35,762 nucleotides of DNA from Thermosipho sp. (in: thermotogales) (GTDB lineage: Bacteria > Thermotogota > Thermotogae > Thermotogales > Fervidobacteriaceae), in the NCBI GenBank assembly GCA_030153605.1, contig JASKLO010000014.1, forward strand, positions 1 through 35,762, given 5' to 3'. Shown piece after piece: positions 7,954-15,718 of the stretch (its first letter is position 1; each line of letters begins with the position of its first letter). A model generated the notes under the pieces. The model did no database searches. It had not been told where the DNA came from and was given only the letters and a program-made list of their open reading frames with translations. The position numbers and the translations under genes were made by a program.

Positions 7954-9100
7954 AGAAATTGCTAAAAGGTTTGGAACTCCTGTATACGTTTATTTTGAAG
8001 ATATACTTGTAAAAAGAGCAAAAATTGTAAAAGACGTATTTAGTGATCTAAATTACCTTCCTACTGTGGCGATAAAAGCAAACAATAATCCTTACCTTCT
8101 CAAAATTCTTAAAGATATAGGTTTTGGAGCAGACATTTTAGGCGAAGGAGAATTTTATGCAGCAAGTCTTGCAGGAATAGAACCAACAAATATAGTTTGG
8201 AATGGTAATGGAAAAACACCCGAACAGAAAGAGTTTATGCTTAAAAATAATGTAAAGTACATAAATGTTGATTCAATAGAAGAATTTGAATATTTGTGGA
8301 AAAAAGAAAATAATTTTGAATTATTTTTACGTGTTAATCCCGATATTGATGCAAAAACCCATCCATATATTTCAACAGGTTTGAAAAAGCACAAATTTGG
8401 TATGACTTTTGATCAGGCAAGAATTCTTTTAGAAAAATTTAGAGAAAGAATTTCAGGATTTCACATTCATATTGGCTCTCAGATTACAGAAATATCACCT
8501 TTTAAAGAGGCTTTAGAAAAGACATACAGCCTTGCTAAAGAATATAACGTTAAAAAAATTAATATTGGAGGTGGTTGGGGCATAAAGTACAAAAATGAAA
8601 ACGAGCTCGATTTAAATAAGTTAAAAGAAGAATTAATGCCCATTCTTAAAAATTTTGAACTTGTAATTAGCGAGATTGGTAGATTTATTTTTGCACCATC
8701 TGGTTTTTTACTTTCAAAAGTATTATTAGTAAAAAAAGGAGAACAGAAAACTTTTGTTGTTTCCGAAAGTGGTATGAATCATTTAATTCGTCCAGCATTA
8801 TATAATGCATATCATGATATAGAGGTAATTACAGAAAGCGCCACAAAGGAAGTTGTTGATGTTGTTGGTCCTCTTTGTGAAACTGGAGATTTTATAGCAA
8901 AAGACATTGAGATAAACCTTCCTGAAATAGGAGATTTATTGATAATCAAAAATGCAGGAGCATATGGTTTTTCAATGGCAAATAACTATAATGGTACAAC
9001 AAAGCCTTCAGAAGTTTTGGTAAAAAAAGACGGTACTTTGAAGTTAATTAGAAAAAGACAAACCATTGAAGAACTTTTCAATTCTTGCATTATTGATTAA
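7937..9100 (+). CDS. lysA: diaminopimelate decarboxylase
   Basis: PLP-dependent fold-III decarboxylase that converts meso-diaminopimelate to L-lysine. The PLP lysine is Lys47 in TVAIKANNNPY. Further family blocks are FHIHIGSQI, INIGGGWG (phosphate-binding), GRFIFAPSG and GPLCETGDF, the last carrying the Cys-Glu contributed to the neighbouring active site of the dimer. The usual ATG was chosen because AAGGAG at 7921-7926 is 10 nt from it; an in-frame TTG at 7931 is only 4 nt away and would add two residues. The 3' end overlaps the convergent envelope-protein gene by 4 nt. Confidence 0.93.
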   Translation: MKEIFKEIAKRFGTPVYVYFEDILVKRAKIVKDVFSDLNYLPTVAIKANNNPYLLKILKDIGFGADILGEGEFYAASLAGIEPTNIVWNGNGKTPEQKEFMLKNNVKYINVDSIEEFEYLWKKENNFELFLRVNPDIDAKTHPYISTGLKKHKFGMTFDQARILLEKFRERISGFHIHIGSQITEISPFKEALEKTYSLAKEYNVKKINIGGGWGIKYKNENELDLNKLKEELMPILKNFELVISEIGRFIFAPSGFLLSKVLLVKKGEQKTFVVSESGMNHLIRPALYNAYHDIEVITESATKEVVDVVGPLCETGDFIAKDIEINLPEIGDLLIIKNAGAYGFSMANNYNGTTKPSEVLVKKDGTLKLIRKRQTIEELFNSCIID

Positions 9101-11598
9101 AAAATTCCATGCGGTGAAGTTCCAAGACCTATAAAAGGTTTTAAAAGACCATCAAACAAAACACCGATATGCAAATATAATATATTTGATTTTGGATGTC
9201 CAATATATGAATAAAGAACTAAATTGTTGTTAAGACTATTTTTTTGATAGTTATAATTTCCTAAATATCCAAAAGCTATACCAGCCTGCTTATAAAAGGG
9301 AAATAAGTTATAGATCATTGTTGTGTATATAACCAAATTTTCATCGTCAATGCTTATGTTTCCATATAAATAACTTTCTTGTGAGATAATGTTTAAAGCT
9401 GCCAGATAAATTGTCGAATGGATTGAAAGAGCTGAAGATTCATATGTAAATTCATTTGATTCTCCAATTCCAAGTGAGAATTTTTCTTTAGAAAGTGTAA
9501 TGTTAAAAGATAATAAGTTATTTATGTTGAAAGCTGAGTTTGTAAATAAATAAGAACTTAAGTTTTCTAATCTAAAACTTACCTTACTATCAAAACTAGG
9601 TGTGAATTCAAAAAGTTTAAAACTTAACGAAGTTGTACCAGTAAAAATTGAGTTTTTAAAATCATTGAGATTTATACTGATAATGCTCTTGTCATTTAAA
9701 ATGCTATTGTAAACAAAGCCAAAACTTGTTCCTAACATATTATAGTTAGCCACATTATAAGAATTGTTATCAGGTGTATAGGTGGAAAAATTTGCCAAAT
9801 AGGGCGATAAATAAAAATCTATGTTTGTATTAGTAAAATCAAAAACAGCACCTAAAGCCCAACCTGATATTCCCAGGTCTTCAGGAGATATTGGAAGAAA
9901 ATATGTTGTAATGAAAAATGGAGCAAAAATTGAAGGTGTTAAATAAAATTTTAATTCTTCAAAATTGGTTAGCTCTTTATAAGAATAGTTATTTATATCA
10001 TTTTTTAAAGATACCGAATAGCTACCTGAAATATAATTTTCAATTTTGCCTTTATAAATCCCCATGCCTTGTCCGTTTTCTAAATAGGAGATAAAATAAA
10101 TATCTTTATTGTCAATGTCTGCATCTATGATATTCTGATTATTGGTAAGCTTAATAAATTTTTCTTCAACTTTTATTTGCTCCATTTTGCCTTCAATTTT
10201 TGCTATCATATAAATATCTTTTCCTTTTTTCTTTAAAAATGCTCCTTTCATCGAAACATTATCTAAAACTTTAAAAGCTTCATTTTCAAGTTTTAAAATA
10301 GAGTTTCCAATGAGAAGGTACAAAGAATTTCCATTGAATGCGATTTCTCTTACAAACCCATTAACCACATATTCTTTGTTTAAGAGGTATATTATTGAAA
10401 TATCTTTTTTATCATCATATAGAGAAAAAATTATATTTCCATTATAAACATCAAAAGAGCTAATTTTTCCTGATATCAATTTTTTGTTTTCTGTTAATTC
10501 CCAAATTTCTGTTTTATTTTTGTTTCGTTTTAAAATGAAAATTTTTCCATTTTCGACTTTAAAGTCAATGGCTGAAAGATAATAAATTTTTTGTATATGA
10601 CCATCTTTGGACATAACGGTTAATTTATTAATTGGATGATTAAAATAACCCGATACTGCTCCAAAAGATGAAGATAAAATATATAAATTGTCATTATCTA
10701 TAATGACTTTATATATTCTTTCATTTTCACCATTGTATATTAGTGTGCCTTGTGGCTTGCCAAGGTTTTTATATTGTCTCAACCAATTTTTAACCTCGTT
10801 TTTGTAGGAATCTCCAAAATGTGATTTAAAGTTATCCTGTAATAAGATTGGAAGTTTTGTTAAAAGTAAGTAAGGCATAGATGGGGCAAGTATAATTTCT
10901 AACCAATTAAAGGAATATCTCATTGAACTGTCTAGATAATTTAAAACCGTTTCTTTACCATATTTTTCAATTAAATATCGAAAAAATCCAGCATTGGCAT
11001 TATAAAAGACAAGTCCATATCTAAAATCATTCATTAAACTATCGTTCGGGAAATTTTCTCCAAAAGTTTTAAAAAGTTCTTCGGATATATTTGGATTATT
11101 TAATCTTCCGGAGTTTTTTTCTTTCATAGACTCACTAAAAACAGTAGGAGCTTCATATGAAAAATTCCCAAAGTACGGTAAATAAGGCATTTTTAAATTT
11201 GAAGTTAATTTATTAATGCCTTCCAATTTTTTAAGGGTTACAATATGTGTAAATTCGTGAATTAATAAATAGGTATACCAATCGTCCAAAGGAAGGTATG
11301 TAAACTCATACCCAGACGGTGGCCAAGTATAAATTTTAATAATATTGTTTTGCAAAAAATTTGCATAACCATTTGTGATTACTGTGTTTGGCTCAATAAA
11401 AATATTAACTTTCCCGGGATCATATGAAAACAAATCAACAACAAAATTTCTTATAGATTCGAATTTATTTCCAATTTTAATAGCAAGTTCTTTGTATCCC
11501 GTGGGATAAAATATATTAGAGTGTTCAAAGGAAATGGCTTCTGAAAATGTAATAGAAAATAGCATAATTAAGATTATAAAAAGCAAAAATTTTTTCAT
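9097..11598 (-). CDS. exported HExxH metallopeptidase-like protein with beta-rich/barrel C terminus
   Basis: 833-residue exported protein. A signal peptide covers about residues 1-20 (KKFLLFIILIMLFSITFSEA). A zinc-protease core follows with HEFTH at 114-118. Glu149 in FSYEAPTVFSES aligns with the EGxAxYxES segment that supplies the third zinc ligand in gluzincins of the peptidase-MA type. Residues of about 290-540 form repeated short beta strands resembling a TolB/WD40-like propeller. From about 560 the sequence alternates polar and hydrophobic/aromatic residues and ends in Phe, as outer-membrane beta-barrel proteins do. I infer an outer-envelope ('toga') location. The gene has its own GGAGG and follows the PEBP gene by 11 nt. 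The substrate is unknown, and the barrel needs structure prediction. Confidence 0.72.
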   Translation of the reverse strand: MKKFLLFIILIMLFSITFSEAISFEHSNIFYPTGYKELAIKIGNKFESIRNFVVDLFSYDPGKVNIFIEPNTVITNGYANFLQNNIIKIYTWPPSGYEFTYLPLDDWYTYLLIHEFTHIVTLKKLEGINKLTSNLKMPYLPYFGNFSYEAPTVFSESMKEKNSGRLNNPNISEELFKTFGENFPNDSLMNDFRYGLVFYNANAGFFRYLIEKYGKETVLNYLDSSMRYSFNWLEIILAPSMPYLLLTKLPILLQDNFKSHFGDSYKNEVKNWLRQYKNLGKPQGTLIYNGENERIYKVIIDNDNLYILSSSFGAVSGYFNHPINKLTVMSKDGHIQKIYYLSAIDFKVENGKIFILKRNKNKTEIWELTENKKLISGKISSFDVYNGNIIFSLYDDKKDISIIYLLNKEYVVNGFVREIAFNGNSLYLLIGNSILKLENEAFKVLDNVSMKGAFLKKKGKDIYMIAKIEGKMEQIKVEEKFIKLTNNQNIIDADIDNKDIYFISYLENGQGMGIYKGKIENYISGSYSVSLKNDINNYSYKELTNFEELKFYLTPSIFAPFFITTYFLPISPEDLGISGWALGAVFDFTNTNIDFYLSPYLANFSTYTPDNNSYNVANYNMLGTSFGFVYNSILNDKSIISINLNDFKNSIFTGTTSLSFKLFEFTPSFDSKVSFRLENLSSYLFTNSAFNINNLLSFNITLSKEKFSLGIGESNEFTYESSALSIHSTIYLAALNIISQESYLYGNISIDDENLVIYTTMIYNLFPFYKQAGIAFGYLGNYNYQKNSLNNNLVLYSYIGHPKSNILYLHIGVLFDGLLKPFIGLGTSPHGIF

Positions 11599-11609
11599 TT
11601 CAACCTCCG

Positions 11610-12077
11610 TTACTTTCTTTGATAAAGTCCGATAATTACTCCTTGATCAATAATATGTTTTTCAATACTTTTTTCAAGTGTGTCTTTATTAATTTTACCA
11701 TCTAGTGTTAAAATGGTATATAGGGCATAAACTTTAAAAAAATAATGATGAATTCCGTGGTTTTTAGGAGGACATGGACCATCGTATCCTATTTTTTTGA
11801 AATCGTTTATACCTTGTTTTGATCCATTAGGCAAAGTGTATAATTTTGGAAGTCCTTCTTCAATTATGACAGTAGAATTTTTAACTGGAATATTCCAAAT
11901 TAACCAGTGGACAAATGTTTTAAAGGGAGCATCTGGATCATCGCAAATAATTGCTAAGGATTTAGTTGATTTTGGAACATTCATTACTACAATTTGAGGA
12001 TTAATATTATCTCCGTCGCAAGTATATTTTGTGGGGATAAAATCATTGTGATCAAATTCTGTTAATATTTTAAGCAT
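11610..12077 (-). CDS. YbhB/YbcL-family (PEBP, Raf kinase inhibitor-like) protein
   Basis: 155-residue phosphatidylethanolamine-binding-protein fold, bacterial YbhB/YbcL branch. Seen: the family signature DDPDAP, followed by TFVHWLIWNIP, and the GYDGPCPPKNHGIHHYFFKV block that builds the small anion-binding pocket. I start it at ATG 12077, which has GGGAGGTGATT directly upstream; a longer frame reaching 12113 runs through that ribosome binding site and is unlikely. No signal peptide is seen. The cellular role of bacterial PEBPs is poorly known. The envelope-protein gene follows 11 nt downstream. Confidence 0.9.
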   Translation of the reverse strand: MLKILTEFDHNDFIPTKYTCDGDNINPQIVVMNVPKSTKSLAIICDDPDAPFKTFVHWLIWNIPVKNSTVIIEEGLPKLYTLPNGSKQGINDFKKIGYDGPCPPKNHGIHHYFFKVYALYTILTLDGKINKDTLEKSIEKHIIDQGVIIGLYQRK

Positions 12078-12101
12078 GTTAATCACCTCCCGTGTAAATA
12101 A

Positions 12102-12128
12102 ATTATACAACAAGTTTTATAATATAAT
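12102..12128. promoter_or_regulatory. divergent -10 candidates between PEBP and SDR genes
   Basis: The 81-nt gap holds a minus-strand TATAAT (12102-12107), 25 nt before the PEBP ATG, and overlapping plus-strand TATAAT copies at 12118-12123 and 12123-12128, about 31 nt before the SDR ATG. No convincing -35 hexamer accompanies any of them, so these are weak calls. Confidence 0.3.
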
Positions 12129-12158
12129 TAATAAAACTAATAAAAAAGGAGTGAAAAA

Positions 12159-12881
12159 ATGGATAAAAAAGTAGCAACAATTTCAGGTGGTGCAAAAAAT
12201 ATAGGCAAAGGGATTGCTTTAAAACTTTTGTCAGAGAATTGGAGAGTAGCGATTATAGATATTGATAAAAACGGTCTTCAAAATTTAGAGGGTTCTGAAG
12301 ATATTTTGAAATTTTGCGGAGATGTTTCATCAGAAAAAGATGTCAAAGAATTTTTTGAAAAGATTAAAGAAAAATTCGGTAGATTAGATCTGATAGTTAA
12401 TAATGCAGCAATAGGTGGGTTTAAAAACTTTTTAGATTTATCTGTTTCAGAATGGAAAAAAGTAATTGATGTCAACTTAACAGGTTATTTCTTAATGAGC
12501 CGTTTTGGTGTACCACTCATTTTAGAAAATCCTGGAAAAGGTACAATTGTTAATATAGCTTCCACTCGTTCAATAATGTCAGAACCTGGAAATGAAGCAT
12601 ATAGTGCTTCAAAATCTGGAATATTAGGATTAACTCATGCTCTTGCAAACTCTCTGGGTCCTAATATACGTGTCAATGCAATTAGTCCTGGATGGATTTT
12701 ACATGAAAATGAAACCATATCAGAAGAAGAGCACAAACAACACCCTGTTGGAAGGGCAGGAAAAATTTCTGATATAGCCGAACTTGTTCTCTTCCTTTCT
12801 GACGAAAACAAATCTGGATTTATAACAGGAGCAAATATTGTAATAGATGGTGGAATGACAAGAAAAATGATATATATTTAG
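12159..12881 (+). CDS. short-chain dehydrogenase/reductase (SDR)
   Basis: Classical SDR oxidoreductase of 240 residues using NAD(P)H. The cofactor-binding glycine motif appears as ISGGAKNIGKGIA (TGxxxGxG in most members). NNAAIGG follows, then catalytic Ser in NIASTRS, and Tyr148 and Lys152 in YSASK. The later NAISPGWI and the end INIVIDGGMTRK-like segment (NIVIDGGMT) are typical. The family covers 3-oxoacyl-ACP reductases, glucose dehydrogenases and many others. No fatty-acid genes lie nearby, so the substrate is left open. It has AAAGGAG before the ATG and converges with the nitroreductase gene, with only 6 nt between the two stops. Confidence 0.9.
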   Translation: MDKKVATISGGAKNIGKGIALKLLSENWRVAIIDIDKNGLQNLEGSEDILKFCGDVSSEKDVKEFFEKIKEKFGRLDLIVNNAAIGGFKNFLDLSVSEWKKVIDVNLTGYFLMSRFGVPLILENPGKGTIVNIASTRSIMSEPGNEAYSASKSGILGLTHALANSLGPNIRVNAISPGWILHENETISEEEHKQHPVGRAGKISDIAELVLFLSDENKSGFITGANIVIDGGMTRKMIYI

Positions 12882-12887
12882 TTTAAA

Positions 12888-13619
12888 TTAAATTTTTCCA
12901 ACTGGTGCTAAATATACTACAAACTCGTCATTTCCATCAACACCAATAAGTTTATCCATTTTTTCTTGATCATAAGCAGCAACAGCACATGTTCCGCATT
13001 TAATTGCTTCTGCTGAGAGGTATAGATTTTGACAAATATGTCCTGCATCAAGAGCAATAGCTTTATAGGATTCTTGAGCATATTTCCATTCAGTCCTATA
13101 AGGAATAGCTGCCCAAACAAAAACTACTGCAGATTTACCTACAAATTGTTGCCCTAGCGTGGCTTCAATTACTTCTTTTGAAAAATCTCCGAGTTTGATT
13201 AATAAAAGTTTATGTTCAAGAGATAAATATCTATAAATTCCTTTTTCAATATTTTCAACGTTATTTATTACAAGGTATGTTTCAAATGGATGGCATGCTC
13301 CCGCAGATGGTACTGTTCTAAATACTACTTCTTTTTCTGGAATGTATTTTTTTACACCTTGTGTGCTCCAGAGGAGAAAAGAAAGTTCTTTGAGAGTTAG
13401 TGGCAAATCTGAAAAACTTCTTCTGCTTCTTCTATTTAAAATTAGATTTACAAGATTTATATTTTCAAGATTACTAAATTCATCAAAAGAAGGTAAATCA
13501 ATTATTTTACTATTTTTATCATATGGTTTTTCAACAGGTGGTTTTGGAAGACCTTTTTGTCTATCTGTATTTTTAATCTCATGCCAGCGTGATTTTAAGA
13601 ATTCTCTAGTTTTATTCAT
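12888..13619 (-). CDS. SagB-type nitroreductase-family dehydrogenase
   Basis: FMN-dependent dehydrogenase of the nitroreductase superfamily, SagB/ThcOx branch, 243 residues. Seen: the FMN-binding NRRSRRSFSDLPLTLKELSF, the WSTQG segment that follows in this branch, TVPSAGACHPFETYLVI, and near the end the QNLYLSAEAIKCGTCAVAAY block. SagB enzymes in azoline peptide pathways oxidise thiazolines, but no YcaO, cyclodehydratase or precursor peptide is visible here. Stand-alone SagB-like genes are common in archaea and thermophilic bacteria with unknown roles. Its start region faces the hydroxyacid dehydrogenase gene across a symmetric promoter. Confidence 0.87.
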   Translation of the reverse strand: MNKTREFLKSRWHEIKNTDRQKGLPKPPVEKPYDKNSKIIDLPSFDEFSNLENINLVNLILNRRSRRSFSDLPLTLKELSFLLWSTQGVKKYIPEKEVVFRTVPSAGACHPFETYLVINNVENIEKGIYRYLSLEHKLLLIKLGDFSKEVIEATLGQQFVGKSAVVFVWAAIPYRTEWKYAQESYKAIALDAGHICQNLYLSAEAIKCGTCAVAAYDQEKMDKLIGVDGNDEFVVYLAPVGKI

Positions 13620-13653
13620 ATTTATAACCCCCTTGGAGATTTTTTAATTTCGT

Positions 13654-13698
13654 ATTAATTATACCATTTTAATATTCTAGATAGATGGTATAATTAAT
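13654..13698. promoter_or_regulatory. mirror-symmetric divergent promoter (14-bp inverted repeat with extended -10 boxes)
   Basis: A perfect 14-bp inverted repeat (13654-13667 and 13685-13698) is separated by 17 nt. Each arm reads ATGGTATAAT in the outward direction, so each is an extended -10 (TGGTATAAT). The TATAAT boxes are 13658-13663 on the minus strand, firing toward the SagB-like gene, and 13689-13694 on the plus strand, firing toward the hydroxyacid dehydrogenase/mur/smc run. Neither has a clear -35, as expected for extended -10 promoters. The loop cannot act as a terminator because no T-run follows. Confidence 0.6.
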
Positions 13699-13737
13699 TA
13701 TATGTAAACAATTTGAAAATAGGAGGTATAAATTAAC

Positions 13738-14697
13738 ATGAAAGTGTTTGTAACATATAAAATACCAGATGATGGGTTAAACATTTTGAAAGAAAAATAT
13801 GAATTAGATGTTCATGAAGGCGAAGATTTTTTAACTAAAGAAGAAATGATTGAAAGAGTTAAAGATGCAGATGCAGTTATTACTCAACTTCGAGATCCTG
13901 TTGATAAAGAATTTATTGATGCAGGTAAAAAACTTAAGATAATAGCAAATTACGCTGTTGGATATAATAATATAGACGTTGAATATGCTAGATTGAAAGG
14001 AATTTATGTTACTAATACTCCTGGAGTTTTAACAGAAGCTACAGCTGATATAGCTTGGGCATTGTTATTGGCGGTCGCAAGAAAAATAATTCCTGCTGAT
14101 AAATTTGTAAGAGAAGGAAAGTTTAAAGGTTGGAAACCAAAATTGTTTTTGGGATATGAAATTTACGGTAAAACGTTAGGGATTATTGGAATGGGGCGAA
14201 TTGGTCAAGCGGTAGCAAGAAGAGCTCTTGGATTTGGTATGAAGGTGATATATCATAACAGAAAAAGACTTCCAGAAGAGATTGAAAATAAATACAATGC
14301 AAATTATGTTGATTTAGAAACATTATTAAAAACTTCTGATTTTATTTCTATTAATGTTCCTCTTACAAAGGAAACATATCATTTGTTAAATGAAGAAAAA
14401 TTAAACCTTTTAAAACCAAATGCAATTTTGATAAATACCGCTCGGGGTCCAGTTGTCGATGAGAAAGCTCTTTACAAGTTATTGAAAGAAGGAAAGATAG
14501 CTGGTGCAGGTTTAGATGTTTACGAAAACGAACCACAAATAACTCCAGGACTTGAAAAATTGGATAATGTTGTTCTTTTACCTCATATTGGCTCAGCAAC
14601 TTTTGAGACTCGTTCAAAGATGTCAATTATGGTAGCTGAAAATGTAATAGATGCACTCGAAGGAAGAAAACCAAGAAATTTGGTATGGAATGATTAA
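13738..14697 (+). CDS. D-2-hydroxyacid dehydrogenase (glyoxylate/hydroxypyruvate reductase type)
   Basis: NAD(P)-dependent D-isomer-specific 2-hydroxyacid dehydrogenase, 319 residues. Seen: the nucleotide-binding GIIGMGRIGQAVARR and the catalytic set Arg236 (NTARGPVVDE), Glu265 (DVYENEPQ) and His283 (LLPHIGSAT). The N-terminal VFVTYKIPDDGLNIL and the 319-residue length fit glyoxylate reductase (GyaR) better than the longer ACT-domain PGDH. D-lactate or phosphoglycerate dehydrogenase remain alternatives. A strong AGGAGGT precedes the ATG. It leads the ten-gene plus-strand run, and murG starts 1 nt after its stop. Confidence 0.9.
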   Translation: MKVFVTYKIPDDGLNILKEKYELDVHEGEDFLTKEEMIERVKDADAVITQLRDPVDKEFIDAGKKLKIIANYAVGYNNIDVEYARLKGIYVTNTPGVLTEATADIAWALLLAVARKIIPADKFVREGKFKGWKPKLFLGYEIYGKTLGIIGMGRIGQAVARRALGFGMKVIYHNRKRLPEEIENKYNANYVDLETLLKTSDFISINVPLTKETYHLLNEEKLNLLKPNAILINTARGPVVDEKALYKLLKEGKIAGAGLDVYENEPQITPGLEKLDNVVLLPHIGSATFETRSKMSIMVAENVIDALEGRKPRNLVWND

Positions 14698-14698
14698 A

Positions 14699-15718
14699 AT
14701 GAAGATAAGGGTAGCTGTTGCCGGAGGAGTTACTGGAGGGCATTTGTATCCAGCATTATCTGTTTTAGAGAATTTATCTAAAGTTAGTGAAATTGACGTA
14801 TTATATTTTACTGTTAAGGGTAAATTAGAAGAAAAAGTTTTAAAAAAATATAATTACAATACTTATTCTTTAAATATACAGGGGCTTAAAAGACCTATTT
14901 ATGCATTTGAAAATTTTTCAAGAATTATTAAAATTTTGAAAACCAATAAGGAAGTATATAAAGAATTAAAAAAATTTAAGCCCGATTTTGTTTTTGTTAC
15001 AGGTGGTTATGTTAGTTACCCTGTAGGTATTTCGGCAAAAAAATTAAAGATTCCACTTTTTTTACATGAACAAAATGTAATTCCTGGTCTTTCAAATTTG
15101 AAATTATCAAAATATGCCACGAAAATTTTTGTTTCATTTGAGGATTCCAAAAAATATTTTCCCAAAGATGTCGTAAACAAAATAATTGTTTCTGGAAATC
15201 CAATTCGAGAAGCATCTGGGAAAAAATTTGATTTTGAAAAACCAACGATATTAATTGTCGGAGGAAGCGGTGGAAGTGAATTTTTAAATGAACTAGCATG
15301 TGTTTTAGCAGAAAAATTGAATGAGTTTAATTTTATATTATCATCTGGTGGAAAGAGAGTAAATTGTAAAAGTAAGAATTTAAAAGTGTTGCCATATATA
15401 GATAATATTGTAGATTATTATAATTCTGTTTCATGTGCAATAACCAGGGGGGGAGCTACAACTGTTTTTGAACTCCTTTACTATGAAGTTCCATCAATAG
15501 TCATTCCATGGGAGGGTTCAACTGAATCACATCAAATTGAAAATGCAAAGCAGATAGAAAAAAATAATTTAGGGTATGTAATTAGAGAAAAAGAACTGAA
15601 TATTGAAGGTTTAATAGAAAAGTTAAAAATATTAACTAAAAGAAAAAGAAAAATTGTAAAAAAAGAAAATCCGGTAGAGATAATTATTAGAGAATTAGTA
15701 AAAGAGGTGGAAAAGTGA
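14699..15718 (+). CDS. murG: UDP-GlcNAc:undecaprenyl-PP-MurNAc-pentapeptide GlcNAc transferase MurG
   Basis: Peripheral membrane glycosyltransferase (GT28) that adds GlcNAc to lipid I, making lipid II for peptidoglycan. Seen: the N-terminal glycine loop AGGVTGGHLYPAL, VTGGYVSYP, HEQNVIPG, the second-domain loop VGGSGGSEF, and the UDP-GlcNAc site ITRGGATTVFEL with IPWEGSTESHQ. The length of 339 residues is at the low end for MurG but complete. The longer open frame begins inside the previous gene, and the MKIRVAVAGG start right after its stop is the natural one, although no strong ribosome binding site precedes it. The TGA overlaps the murC GTG. Confidence 0.95.
   Translation: MKIRVAVAGGVTGGHLYPALSVLENLSKVSEIDVLYFTVKGKLEEKVLKKYNYNTYSLNIQGLKRPIYAFENFSRIIKILKTNKEVYKELKKFKPDFVFVTGGYVSYPVGISAKKLKIPLFLHEQNVIPGLSNLKLSKYATKIFVSFEDSKKYFPKDVVNKIIVSGNPIREASGKKFDFEKPTILIVGGSGGSEFLNELACVLAEKLNEFNFILSSGGKRVNCKSKNLKVLPYIDNIVDYYNSVSCAITRGGATTVFELLYYEVPSIVIPWEGSTESHQIENAKQIEKNNLGYVIREKELNIEGLIEKLKILTKRKRKIVKKENPVEIIIRELVKEVEK

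Noticed and set aside
14651-14698. Upstream extension of murG into the hydroxyacid dehydrogenase gene
   Set aside because: The extra 16 residues match no MurG and would overlap a well-supported gene; the family begins at the glycine-rich strand after ATG 14699.
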